Assembly: GCA_029688825.1 (NCBI GenBank)
Contig: JARUKX010000036.1
Span: forward strand, 1-39,656
Direction of reading: 5' to 3'
Origin: Haloarculaceae archaeon H-GB1-1
Lineage (GTDB): Archaea; Halobacteriota; Halobacteria; Halobacteriales; Haloarculaceae
Length of the DNA stretch: 39,656 bases
A program made the translations under genes and the position numbers. The notes under the pieces were generated by a model, which was not told the DNA's origin, ran no database searches, and worked only from the letters and a program-made list of their open reading frames with translations. Positions 1 through 7,881 of this stretch are shown one piece after another (the first letter of the stretch is position 1; every line of letters starts with the position of its first letter).

Positions 1-66
1 AGAGTCGCGCTAGTGTCCGACTGTCGGGCCGACTCGAGAACTGCCCAAACGAAAAACGGATCCGGT

Positions 67-2112
67 TCAGGACGCGCCGGGTTCGACGCGGACGGCGCTG
101 TGTTTGTACTCGGGAATCTTCGCCACGGGGTCGAGTTCCTCACCGGTGAGCGAGTTCACCAGCGGGTCGGCGTAGTGGAAGGTGACGAACACAGACCCGC
201 GCGTGATGGCGGGCGTGACCTCCGCCTCGACGGAGACGGATCCGCGGTCGTTCTCGACGGAGACCTGATCGCCGTCCTCGATGCCGCGTTCTGCGGCGTC
301 GTCGGGGTGAATCTGGAGTACGTCCTCGCCGCGCATCCGCATCAGCGTCGCCGTTCGGCGGGTCATCGCCCCGCTGTTGAAGTGCTGGAGGACGCGCCCC
401 GTGGTGAGCACGAGGTCGTCGTCGTCGAGTTCGTCCGCCGGCGGCACGTGGTGGATGGGGACGAGGTCGGCCGTTCGGTCGCCGCTGAAGAACGTCTCCT
501 CGTGGAGGACGTCCGTCCCCGAGTCCGCATCTGCCGGGTAGGGCCAGCGCTGGTAGTCCTCGCCGATGCCATCGTAGGACATCCCCTCGTACAGGGGATT
601 CACCGCGGTCAGCTCCTCGAACACGTCCTCGGGGCCGTCGTGGTCGAAGTTCGCGTCGGTCAGGCGACGGCCGACCTCACACAGGATCTCGAGGTCCTGA
701 CGGGCTTCCCCCGGCAGTTCGAGGTTCGGTCGCATCCGCTGGACGCGGCGGTCCGTGTTGGTGACCGTCCCACTCTTCTCGGCCCACGAACTCGCCGGGA
801 GCACCACGTCCGCGTGTTCGGCGGTCTTCGTCTCGTAGATGTCCTGGACGACGAGGAAGTCCAGCGAATCGAGGTCGACGCCGCTGAGGTTCGGCTCCGT
901 GATGGCGGGGTTCTCTCCCAGCACGTACGCGCCTTTGATTTCGTCGCCGAACATGTGGGAGAACTCCGACTCGGTGAGGCCGGGTTCGGCGGGCGGTTCG
1001 ACGTCCCACACCTCGGCGACGCGCTCGCGAGCATCGGCGTCGGTAACGGGCTGATAGCCGGGGAGGTTCCCCGGGCTCGCGCCGACGTCGCCGGCCCCCT
1101 GGACGTTGTTCTGTCCGCGCAGCGGGTTCACGCCGGTCCCGCGCTTGCCGACGTTGCCGGTCAGCAGCGCGAGGTTGATCAGCGCGTGGACGTTGTCCGT
1201 CCCGTAGTGGTGCTGGCTCATCCCCATGCCCGTGAACGCCGCGGCGCGGTCGGCCTCGGCGAACGTCCGGGCGGCCTCGCGGATGGTCTCGGGGTCGACG
1301 CCCGCGAGGTCGGCGTTCTCCGCGACGTCGACGTCGTCGAGATGGGCTTTCAGGCGCTCGAAGCCCTCCGTGCGCTCCTCGACGAAGGCCTCGTCGACGA
1401 GGTCCTCCTCGATGACGACCTTCGCCATCGCGTTGAGGACGGGGATGTCGTAGCCCGGCGTGACCGGTACGTGGACGTCCGCCGCGTTCGTCGTCTTGTT
1501 CTCCCGCGGGTCGATGTGGACCATCTCTGTCCCGTCGCGGATGGCCTGCGAGAGGTACGACTGGAAGACGATAGGGTGCTGTTCGGCCGGGTTCGACCCC
1601 GTAATCAGATAGGCGTCGGCTTCGGTCAGGTCGTCGAGCGTGTTCGTCATCGCGCCGATGCCCAGCCGGTCGGCCATGGCCGCGACCGTCGAGGCGTGAC
1701 ACAGCCGCGCACAGTTGTCGACGTTGTTCGTTCCCAGCGTGCGCGCGAACTTCTGGAGCAGGTAGTTCTCCTCGTTCGTGCACTTCGAGGACGCGAAAAA
1801 GCCCAGCGCGTCAGCGCCATGTTCGTCGACGATGTCGCCAAAGTGTTCCTCGATGCGGTCGAACGCCTCCGCCCACGGCGCGGTGACGAGGGTGCCGTTC
1901 TCCCGTACGAGCGGTTTGGTGAGGCGGTCGTCGCTCTCGGACGCCTCGAAGGCGGCGACGCCCTTCGGACAGACCTCACCGCGCGTGTTGACGGAGGCTT
2001 CCCAGCCCCCGCCTTTCCCGGTCTGTTCGTTGTACGTCAGCCCACAGCCCGTCCCGCAGAACGGACAGATACTCTTCTTCGGTTCCGTCGATGACTCCGA
2101 TGCGCCGCTCAT
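67..2112 (-). CDS. Formate dehydrogenase-like molybdopterin oxidoreductase, alpha subunit
   Basis: 681-aa molybdopterin (bis-MGD) oxidoreductase, probably a cytoplasmic formate dehydrogenase catalytic subunit. Seen: an N-terminal [4Fe-4S] motif with C16, C19, C23 and C48 (CPFCGTGC then EVCPKG), the Mo-ligand segment NCARLCH with C138 followed by H139, and a C-terminal MopB-binding domain (QHFNSGAMTRR, then a beta-rich tail). The Cys-His pair after NxDxCAR is typical of formate dehydrogenases; assimilatory nitrate reductases lack that His. The frame is open to 2247, but the extra 45 residues are basic and low-complexity, so the ATG at 2112 is preferred. No beta subunit, FdhD or diaphorase gene is adjacent, so its electron partner is unknown. 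A T5 run on the minus strand at 52-56 may end the transcript. Family call is firm; the substrate (formate) is inferred from the motif. Confidence 0.85.
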   Translation of the reverse strand: MSGASESSTEPKKSICPFCGTGCGLTYNEQTGKGGGWEASVNTRGEVCPKGVAAFEASESDDRLTKPLVRENGTLVTAPWAEAFDRIEEHFGDIVDEHGADALGFFASSKCTNEENYLLQKFARTLGTNNVDNCARLCHASTVAAMADRLGIGAMTNTLDDLTEADAYLITGSNPAEQHPIVFQSYLSQAIRDGTEMVHIDPRENKTTNAADVHVPVTPGYDIPVLNAMAKVVIEEDLVDEAFVEERTEGFERLKAHLDDVDVAENADLAGVDPETIREAARTFAEADRAAAFTGMGMSQHHYGTDNVHALINLALLTGNVGKRGTGVNPLRGQNNVQGAGDVGASPGNLPGYQPVTDADARERVAEVWDVEPPAEPGLTESEFSHMFGDEIKGAYVLGENPAITEPNLSGVDLDSLDFLVVQDIYETKTAEHADVVLPASSWAEKSGTVTNTDRRVQRMRPNLELPGEARQDLEILCEVGRRLTDANFDHDGPEDVFEELTAVNPLYEGMSYDGIGEDYQRWPYPADADSGTDVLHEETFFSGDRTADLVPIHHVPPADELDDDDLVLTTGRVLQHFNSGAMTRRTATLMRMRGEDVLQIHPDDAAERGIEDGDQVSVENDRGSVSVEAEVTPAITRGSVFVTFHYADPLVNSLTGEELDPVAKIPEYKHSAVRVEPGAS

Positions 2113-2241
2113 ACCGCGGGATTCGTCCCTGTGGCCCTTCAATCGGCGTCGGCGTTCCAGCCATCTGAGAACGCCCGAACCTGTTCGACGACCTTTTTCC
2201 CGCTCGGGTCGCCGCTGGCGATCGCTCGCGGCAAAAAGCTC

Positions 2242-2277
2242 GGCCAAAAAGGCCGCACCTCGCTTCGCTCGGTGCGG
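2242..2277 (-). terminator. Hairpin plus T-run terminator after the small membrane protein gene
   Basis: On the minus strand, just past the stop at 2289, a 7-bp perfect stem (2253-2259 with 2271-2277) is followed by TTTTT (2246-2250) inside a second GGCC-T5-GGCC hairpin (2242-2254). Another T5 run follows near 2233-2237. It lies between the small membrane gene and the formate dehydrogenase gene, so the latter probably has its own promoter in 2113-2240. Confidence 0.6.
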
Positions 2278-2288
2278 TGACGAAACCC

Positions 2289-2717
2289 TCAGCCACCGCC
2301 ACCGCTACCGCTACCGCTACCGCCACCGCTACCGCCAACGCTACCGCCACCGCTACGCCCTTCACCTCGTGCAGCGACCTCGGGGCTGTTCGTCGCGTCG
2401 AGCATCCAGAAGCCGGTGGTCAGGCCGAAGCCTGCCAGCCCGAGTCCGAGCATCGCCGCAGCGAAGTGGAAATCGGCTCCCACTCCGTCGGCGAGCATCA
2501 GGCCGCCGAACGTCGCCCCACCGCCGAAGACGCCCGAGACGAGTGACGACTCACCGCCCCAGACCAGCGTCGGGTACCGGAGCGCGATAGCGGTCGTCAC
2601 CGCGTAGATGACGAAGATACCGACGAGCAGGGCCACCGAGTCGGTGGTCAGCGAGACGCCACCACTGACGGCGGCGGCAAGCAGGAGGGCAGCGAGGTAC
2701 CGGAGCGCGCGGTTCAT
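2289..2717 (-). CDS. Small membrane protein with Gly/Ser-repeat C-terminal tail
   Basis: 142-aa protein of unknown function. It begins with a hydrophobic segment (residues about 5-24) and has three more hydrophobic stretches (about 27-48, 60-78 and 84-105), suggesting four membrane helices. The last 30 or so residues are nearly all Gly and Ser, encoded by a 6-bp tandem repeat (2293-2352). The stop falls at the end of the repeat. It lies 21 nt after the RaSEA stop on the same strand, so the two could be co-transcribed, but nothing suggests a shared role. I do not recognise a named family. Confidence 0.6.
   Translation of the reverse strand: MNRALRYLAALLLAAAVSGGVSLTTDSVALLVGIFVIYAVTTAIALRYPTLVWGGESSLVSGVFGGGATFGGLMLADGVGADFHFAAAMLGLGLAGFGLTTGFWMLDATNSPEVAARGEGRSGGGSVGGSGGGSGSGSGGGG
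2293..2352. repeat. Hexanucleotide tandem repeat (10 units, consensus CYACCG)
   Basis: Ten consecutive 6-bp units, CCACCG or CTACCG, with one variant (CCAACG at 2335-2340). They encode the Gly/Ser tail of the minus-strand membrane protein. Because the unit is 6 bp, gain or loss of a unit would change tail length without breaking the frame. Confidence 0.9.
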
Positions 2718-2738
2718 CGGGTTCCTCGCCGAATCCGC

Positions 2739-3815
2739 TTACCGCGCCAGCGGCATCGAGTACGACGTCTCCCGCTCGACGACGGTCTTCCACGTCCGCT
2801 CGCACTCACAGGAGACCTGCTCGAAGACGGACGGGTCCTGCCGGAGGTCGAAGTCCTTGATGGCGCGCTGGACGCGGTCGTCGCACTCGCCGCAGTTGTG
2901 CGCGCCGCGGGCGGAGCCGTGGCCGACGGGGTCGGAGACGACGATGACGTCCTCGTCGGCGGTGTCTTCCAGTACCTTCGCGACGCTCCAGAGCCACGGC
3001 GGGCGGTAGCCGTCCGACCAGTAGAGCTGCTCGACCATCGTGAACTTCTGGACGTTCGTGGGGTTCATCGAGACGGTGTGACAACCTTCGACGGCGGCAC
3101 AGCGGCGCACCGAGGATTTCATGTCCGCGATGGCCTCGGACTCGGAGAGGAAGGCGGGCTTCATCAGGAGATAGGCCTTCACGCCGCCGCCACCGGCGAC
3201 CGCCTCGGTGCACGCGTCCTCGAAGTCGGCGAAGTCGAAGTACTTGTTCACGCAGTCGTGGCGGACGCGATCTGTCGCGGTCTCCAGGCCGACCGCGACG
3301 TCGGTTTCGAGGCCCTGCTCGGTGAACTCGCGCACTTTGGCCTCGCTGACGAAGTCGGGGAGAGACTCGACGACGATGCGGTCGCGGTCGCCGAACGTCT
3401 CGGCGATGGCCCGTCTGGTCTCGGCGGGGACTTCCCGCTCGTCGAGGAAGGACCCGGAGGTGTATATCTTGACGAGGCCGCTCTCCTCGTCGGCGTTCTC
3501 GGCCTCGTGGTCGAGACAGGCTTCGACCTGCGTCATGAGGTCGTCGTGGGAGACGCTACCGCCCTCGACGGACTCGGCGACGTAGCCGCACATCGTACAG
3601 CCGCCGGCCCGCGCCCAGCGACAGCCGCCGGTGTTCAGGATGATGGTGAGACTCTGGTAGACCCCGTCGGGCGTGTTGTCCTCGTCGATCCAGACCCGCG
3701 TCGGCTCGGTCGGGTCGTAGGTCGCGTCCTTGCGGCCCCGTATCTCCCGCATCACCTTGTTGTGGGCGTCCATCCCCTTGCCCTGCTCGTAGACCTCCGG
3801 GCTCGGCTTGCTCAT
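2739..3815 (-). CDS. raSEA: Archaeosine synthase radical SAM subunit RaSEA
   Basis: 358-aa radical SAM enzyme. RaSEA acts with ArcS: ArcS attaches lysine to preQ0 at position 15 of tRNA, and RaSEA cleaves the lysine adduct to leave archaeosine. Seen: the cluster motif C65-x7-C73-x2-C76 in an Elp3-like context (ARAGGCTMCGY), SGSFLDEREVP, and C-terminal cysteines (HNCGECDDRV and VSCECER) that could bind metal. Length and motif layout fit the RaSEA family. The partner ArcS gene lies at 10537-12285. The ATG at 3815 gives a family-like N-terminus; a TATA-like CTTACC sits about 30 nt upstream on the minus strand. Confident call. Confidence 0.88.
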   Translation of the reverse strand: MSKPSPEVYEQGKGMDAHNKVMREIRGRKDATYDPTEPTRVWIDEDNTPDGVYQSLTIILNTGGCRWARAGGCTMCGYVAESVEGGSVSHDDLMTQVEACLDHEAENADEESGLVKIYTSGSFLDEREVPAETRRAIAETFGDRDRIVVESLPDFVSEAKVREFTEQGLETDVAVGLETATDRVRHDCVNKYFDFADFEDACTEAVAGGGGVKAYLLMKPAFLSESEAIADMKSSVRRCAAVEGCHTVSMNPTNVQKFTMVEQLYWSDGYRPPWLWSVAKVLEDTADEDVIVVSDPVGHGSARGAHNCGECDDRVQRAIKDFDLRQDPSVFEQVSCECERTWKTVVERETSYSMPLAR

Positions 3816-4060
3816 TACCGGCTGGATAGCCGCTGGCCGGGTAAGACTCCTGCGCTCCGTTCACGTCCGCCCTCGGGGCTGACGGACCCGCCGACCGCAA
3901 CGTGGTGCGCTAACGAGAATTACCGGCAACTGTTGCTCACGGACTCGGCGTCCTCGACCGAGCGTCGGCCATCAGGCTTCGTCGGCGTAACCGAGTGTAG
4001 TTACTTCAGAGGAACAAGAATGAGGGTGTTAGCAGACGTATATAACCATTGAACCTTACC
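3816..4060. other. Divergent intergenic region raSEA / aldehyde oxidoreductase
   Basis: 245 nt with no credible gene. It holds a weak TATA-like site for raSEA near 3845 (minus) and a clear TATATAA at 4039-4045 for the oxidoreductase gene. The stretch just before 4040 is distinctly richer in A/T than its surroundings. Confidence 0.5.
4039..4045 (+). promoter_or_regulatory. TATA box of aldehyde:ferredoxin oxidoreductase gene
   Basis: TATATAA in a GC-rich background, centred about 19 nt before the ATG at 4061. This spacing is slightly short for a leaderless haloarchaeal promoter (usually about 26-30 nt), so the exact transcription start is uncertain. Confidence 0.5.
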
Positions 4061-5998
4061 ATGACAGATCTAGGCGGATTCCGCGACCACGTAGCGCGCA
4101 TCGACCTCTCGGATGGGTCGGTGGCCTACGAAGGGATCGACGACGAGGACGCGAAGAAGTACATCGGCGCACGAGGACTCGGCGTCAAGTACGTCTTCGA
4201 CCAGGGACCGGACGTGGACCCGCTGGGACCGGACAACCTCCTGGCGTTCACGAACGGCCCACTGACCGGGACACAAACGACGATGAGTGGGCGCATCGCC
4301 ATCTGTACGAAATCACCGCTCACGGGAACCGTGACGGACTCTCACCACGGCGGCTGGTCCGGCGCGCGGCTCAAGTGGGCCGGCTTCGACGGCCTCATGT
4401 TCGAGGGGCAGTCCGACGACCCCGTCTACGCCGTCGTCGAGGACGGCGAGGTCGAACTCCGTGACGCCTCCGACTACTGGGGGCAGGGCGTCCATGAGAC
4501 CATCGACGACGTCGCCGACGAGGTCGACGGCGAAGTCGGCAAGAACCTCTCCGTCATGGCCATCGGCCAGGCCGGCGAGAACGAGGTTCGCTACGCCTCC
4601 ATCCTCAACGAGGACGACCGCGCCTCTGGCCGCGGTGGGACCGGCTGCGTGATGGGCAACAAGGGCCTGAAAGCCGTCGTCATCAAGGCCAGCACCGACA
4701 TGCCCAAACCGGCCGACCAGGAGACGTTCCAGGAGGGCCACAAGCAGGCGATGCAGGTCATCCAGGAGTCCGACATCACCGCTCCGAACGAGGGCGGACT
4801 GTCGGTCTACGGGACCAACGTCCTGATGAACCTCACCGAGGAGATGGACGGCCTGCCGACGAAGAACGGCCAGTACACCTCGACGTCGAGCGAGGCCGAA
4901 CTCGCGCCCGACGAGCCGAACATCGACTCCGAGAACGTCTCCGGGGAGAACGTCCGCGAGAACATCCTCGTCGACGAGCCGACGTGTCACTCCTGCCCAG
5001 TGGCCTGTAAGAAGGAGGTCGAGGTGCAGGTCAACCACAAGGGCGAGGACATGAACATCCGCATGGAGTCCTACGAGTACGAGTCCGCGTGGGCGCTCGG
5101 ACCGAACTCGATGAACGACGACCGCGACAAGGTCGCTGCCATGATCGACCGCTGTAACGACTTCGGCATGGACACCATCGAGGCCGGCAACATCATGGCC
5201 ATGGCCATGGAGGCCACCGAGAAGGGCTACATGCCGGAGGGCGAGGGCATGGACTGGGGCGGCCCCGACAACATGCTCGACATGCTCGAGGCCATCGCCC
5301 ACCGCGACGGCTACCTCGGCGACCTGCTCGCCGGCGGGCAGGAACACGTCGCCGACGAACTCGACGCCCACGACTGCAAGCTCTCGGTCAAGGGTCAGGC
5401 CATCGCGGCCTACGACCCGCGCGGGCTGAAGGGCATGGGCATCGGCTACGCCACGTCCAACCGCGGCGCGTGCCACCTCCGTGGCTACACGCCGTCCGCC
5501 GAGATCCTCGGCGTGCCCGAGAAGGTCGACCCCACCGAGTGGGAGGGCAAGGGCGAACTCACCGTCGTGTTCCAGGACCTCCACGCCATCAGCGACTCCT
5601 TCGACATCTGCAAGTTCAACGCCTTCGCGGAGGGCATCGAGGAGTACGTCCTGCAGTACAACGGCATGACCGGTCGCGACGTCTCCGAGGACGAACTGAT
5701 GGAGGCCGGCAAGCGCGTGTACACCCTCGAACGCTACTACAACAACCTCACCGGCTTCGACGGCGACGACGACTCGCTGCCGGGCCGCTTCGTCGAGGGC
5801 CACGACGAGGCCATCCCCGCACAGGGCGGCATCGAGGGCGAACTCTGCGAACTCGACAAGATGAAAGAGGAGTACTACGCCGAGCGTGGCTGGGTCGACG
5901 GCGTCGTTCCCGACGAGCGACTCGAAGAACTCGGCATCGACGTCGGTCCCGGAACCGGCGTCTCACGCGGCGACAGCGGCGCGCCCGCCGACGACTGA
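4061..5998 (+). CDS. aor: Aldehyde:ferredoxin oxidoreductase family tungsto/molybdoenzyme
   Basis: 645-aa member of the AOR family, cytoplasmic enzymes that oxidise aldehydes to acids with a bis-pterin W or Mo centre and one [4Fe-4S] cluster, passing electrons to ferredoxin. Seen: the N-terminal AOR fold (GARGLGVKY, residues 36-44; SHHGGWSGARLKWAGFDG, about 94-111), cluster cysteines C309, C312 and C316 (CHSCPVAC) and the distant fourth ligand C517 in SDSFDICKF. The family's pterin-binding loops are recognisable. ATG 4061 is preferred to the in-frame TTG at 4049. It converges on the MoaD/SAMP operon (gap 43 nt). The true aldehyde substrate, and whether W or Mo is used, cannot be read from the sequence. 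Confidence 0.88.
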   Translation: MTDLGGFRDHVARIDLSDGSVAYEGIDDEDAKKYIGARGLGVKYVFDQGPDVDPLGPDNLLAFTNGPLTGTQTTMSGRIAICTKSPLTGTVTDSHHGGWSGARLKWAGFDGLMFEGQSDDPVYAVVEDGEVELRDASDYWGQGVHETIDDVADEVDGEVGKNLSVMAIGQAGENEVRYASILNEDDRASGRGGTGCVMGNKGLKAVVIKASTDMPKPADQETFQEGHKQAMQVIQESDITAPNEGGLSVYGTNVLMNLTEEMDGLPTKNGQYTSTSSEAELAPDEPNIDSENVSGENVRENILVDEPTCHSCPVACKKEVEVQVNHKGEDMNIRMESYEYESAWALGPNSMNDDRDKVAAMIDRCNDFGMDTIEAGNIMAMAMEATEKGYMPEGEGMDWGGPDNMLDMLEAIAHRDGYLGDLLAGGQEHVADELDAHDCKLSVKGQAIAAYDPRGLKGMGIGYATSNRGACHLRGYTPSAEILGVPEKVDPTEWEGKGELTVVFQDLHAISDSFDICKFNAFAEGIEEYVLQYNGMTGRDVSEDELMEAGKRVYTLERYYNNLTGFDGDDDSLPGRFVEGHDEAIPAQGGIEGELCELDKMKEEYYAERGWVDGVVPDERLEELGIDVGPGTGVSRGDSGAPADD

Positions 5999-6041
5999 GC
6001 GGTCACACAATTACCGTTTCTTTGCGCCCCACGTCGCAGAG

Positions 6042-6410
6042 CTACGCGACCGTCTGGACGATCACGCAGTCGCGGATCTCCAGCGCCGTCTCGAACTCCT
6101 CGCGCCTGTCGAGCCGTTTTCCCGTCCGCAGCAACTGTTCGTGATGCGCTCGCCGAACCGCGTCCATCTCGCGCTCGGTCAATCCAACCTCGTCGCCCAG
6201 CGCCGTCCAGAAGCCATCGTCGACGAAGACGGCCGTCTGCTCGTCGGTCTCGTACGCGACTTCGTGGTGGCGAGCCAGGTCCGCAGCGTCGGCTTCGAGG
6301 TGGGTTTGCACGCGGTCGACGAGCGGGACCAGTCGCTCCGCCGGAACGCTCGCCTTCGCGGCGACGAGGACGAGCACGTCCCCTTCGATGGGGTCGGCGG
6401 GCTGGGTCAT
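6042..6410 (-). CDS. Conserved hypothetical protein in the MoaD/SAMP operon (122 aa)
   Basis: 122-aa acidic soluble protein; I do not recognise a family. The N-terminal half looks alpha/beta (GDVLVLVAAKASV, then helices), followed by FVDDGFWTALGDEVGLTEREMDAVRRAHHEQLLR, which reads as a helical pair, and a short C-terminal strand. There are no membrane segments and only one cysteine. Its ATG overlaps the stop of the upstream 102-aa gene by 4 nt (ATGA), so it is translationally coupled to it and hence to the MoaD/SAMP-like gene. Context suggests a role near pterin-enzyme maturation or the AOR enzyme, but this is inference only. Confidence 0.65.
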   Translation of the reverse strand: MTQPADPIEGDVLVLVAAKASVPAERLVPLVDRVQTHLEADAADLARHHEVAYETDEQTAVFVDDGFWTALGDEVGLTEREMDAVRRAHHEQLLRTGKRLDRREEFETALEIRDCVIVQTVA

Positions 6411-6715
6411 CCACCCGCCCGCATCGCCTTCTGGGAGAACGTCGGCACCAGTTCGTCGAGCGTGTCTTCGTCCCCTTCGAAATCGATGGCCACCTCTGTC
6501 AGTTGCATCGAGGGACCGATGGAGACCTTCTCCGCCGCGACGGTCGCGCTCCAGTCGTCGGCCTCGACGCGGACCACCGGCTCGGCGGCGGCCTGGTCCT
6601 CGCCGGCACCCGCGACGGGGTTCCCGTCGGCGTCGACCGGTTGACCGCCCAGTCCTTCCAGATAGCGGATGGCGAGTCGCTTCGAGATACCGCGGTACTC
6701 CTTCGCGACGCGCAT
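6407..6715 (-). CDS. Hypothetical 102-aa protein ending in Gly-Gly, next to MoaD/SAMP
   Basis: 102-aa protein of unknown function, starting directly after the MoaD-like stop (TAG then ATG) and overlapping the next gene by 4 nt. It starts with a helical segment (ISKRLAIRYLEGLGG, residues about 10-24), has an Ala/Glu-rich linker, then a likely beta region (VVRVEADDWSATV). The C-terminus is RAGG, a free di-glycine like that of ubiquitin-fold proteins, although the rest does not obviously look like a beta-grasp fold. It may be related to domains that accompany MoaD in other prokaryotes, but I cannot confirm this. Confidence 0.65.
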   Translation of the reverse strand: MRVAKEYRGISKRLAIRYLEGLGGQPVDADGNPVAGAGEDQAAAEPVVRVEADDWSATVAAEKVSIGPSMQLTEVAIDFEGDEDTLDELVPTFSQKAMRAGG

Positions 6716-6997
6716 CTATCCTCCGGCGACAGGTGGGAAGACCGAGAGGGTGTCACCGTCTTCCATCAGCGTCTCGGTGCCGTCGAGGTGGACGACCTCG
6801 CGCCCGTTCTTGAGGATGCTCAGCATGTCGCGAATGTCGCCGTCGTCGGCCAGCAGGTTCCCCTCCAGCCCGTCGTACTCCGATTCGAGGGCGGCCAGCA
6901 CCTCGCCGACGGTCGCGCCGTCGTCGAACTCCCGCCCGATGGTCTTCTGGCCCACCGCCTCACGGAACGTCGCGAAGAACTTCAGCTCTAGCTCCAT
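6716..6997 (-). CDS. MoaD/SAMP-type ubiquitin-like protein
   Basis: 93-aa beta-grasp protein. Seen: start MELELKFFATFREAVGQ, the central SILKNGREVVHLDG strand-turn-strand and the C-terminal FPPVAGG with the di-glycine that UbaA/MoeB-type E1 enzymes adenylate. In haloarchaea such proteins can act as MoaD (sulfur carrier for molybdopterin synthase) or as SAMP modifiers. From memory the sequence is closest to SAMP3 of Haloferax rather than SAMP1, but this is unverified. An in-frame upstream ATG at 7039 adds 14 residues that do not fit the family, so 6997 is chosen. It is the first gene of a three-gene operon convergent with aor, which would need pterin cofactor. Confidence 0.85.
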   Translation of the reverse strand: MELELKFFATFREAVGQKTIGREFDDGATVGEVLAALESEYDGLEGNLLADDGDIRDMLSILKNGREVVHLDGTETLMEDGDTLSVFPPVAGG

Positions 6998-7085
6998 ATC
7001 GCGTAGGACGGGCGGCGCGCGTAAAAACCTCTCCTCCACTCGCGTCCGTCGAGCACGACCGGCGGTCTCGCCGCGTCGTCGGGGG

Positions 7086-7829
7086 TCACTCCTCCGCAGC
7101 GACGACCGTGTTCCGAAGCGTGCCGATGTTCTCGTACCAGATCGCGACTTCCTCGCCCGGGTCGACGAGTCCGGGGTTGGCGGGACTGCCGAACGAGATG
7201 ACGTCGCCGGGCTGGAAGGTGTACCGCTGGGAGAGGAACGCGACGATCTCCCGCGGCGAGAACAGCATCAGTTCGGTGTTCGCCTCCTGGCGCAACTCGC
7301 CGCCGACGTGGGTCGTCATGTCCAGCGACGACGGCTCCACGTCGGTCTCGAGCCACGGCCCCAGCGGGCCGGAGCCGTCGAACGCCTTCCGAGGGGTGCG
7401 CTCGTCCTGGTCCAGCGCGTCGAGGTCGTTCATGATGGTGTACCCTCGAATCACCTCGTCGACCTCGTCTTCGGCGAGGTCGGTACACGCAACGTCGACG
7501 ACGGCGGCGAGTTCGCCGGCGTAGGTCAACTCCTCGGTCCACGAGGGATACGTCACGTCGCGTCCCGGCCCGACGACTGACGCGGGCGGCTTGATGAACC
7601 AGTCCGGCTCGTCCGGCCGCTCGTAGTCCATCTGGTCGATGGTCGCCGCGTAGTTCCGGCCCACGCAGTACATCGCCGTCGGCTCACAAGGCGCGAGCAG
7701 TTCGGCGTCCTCGCCGACCACGAAGGTACCCTCGTCGGTCGTGACCGTTCCGTCGTACGCGTTACTGTCTCCGCCCTCGTACGCCCCGGTGAGGACTCCC
7801 TCGTCGGTCCGAATCCGTGCGAGTCGCAT
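7086..7829 (-). CDS. Fumarylacetoacetate hydrolase (FAH) family protein
   Basis: 247-aa member of the FAH family, metal-dependent hydrolases, decarboxylases or isomerases acting on beta-diketo or acylpyruvate substrates. Seen: the short N-terminal domain, then the fold core with CVGRNYAATIDQM (the GxNY loop), FIKPPASVVGPG, an acidic strand with metal-ligand Glu residues (EELTYAGELAAVV), GYTIMNDLDALD and the closing GDVISFGSPANPG. The Asp/Glu metal ligands appear present. The chosen ATG at 7829 gives the usual MRLARIRTDEG start; the open frame to 7949 adds unrelated residues. It starts a short minus-strand stretch with the unknown gene at 7882-8268 upstream. Exact substrate unknown. Confidence 0.85.
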   Translation of the reverse strand: MRLARIRTDEGVLTGAYEGGDSNAYDGTVTTDEGTFVVGEDAELLAPCEPTAMYCVGRNYAATIDQMDYERPDEPDWFIKPPASVVGPGRDVTYPSWTEELTYAGELAAVVDVACTDLAEDEVDEVIRGYTIMNDLDALDQDERTPRKAFDGSGPLGPWLETDVEPSSLDMTTHVGGELRQEANTELMLFSPREIVAFLSQRYTFQPGDVISFGSPANPGLVDPGEEVAIWYENIGTLRNTVVAAEE

Positions 7830-7881
7830 GTGGTCGAGAAGTGGACTCCGGGGTAATCCGTCTGTCCATCCGCGACGAGCG

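Noticed and set aside
13-2094. Long open frame (693 codons) on the plus strand opposite the formate dehydrogenase gene
   Set aside because: It is antisense to a clear molybdoenzyme with intact motifs. In such GC-rich, codon-biased DNA the opposite strand stays open; the product is Arg/Val-rich with no domain.
2291-2356. Tandem repeats considered as a CRISPR array
   Set aside because: Units are 6 bp without spacers; no longer direct repeats with unique spacers occur in the window and no cas genes are seen.
4313-5803. 496-codon minus-strand frame opposite aor, and a 588-codon one opposite the PINA-like gene (22066-23832)
   Set aside because: Both are mirror frames of proteins with full catalytic motifs, rich in Val, Leu, Asp and His as expected from antisense of GC-rich genes.
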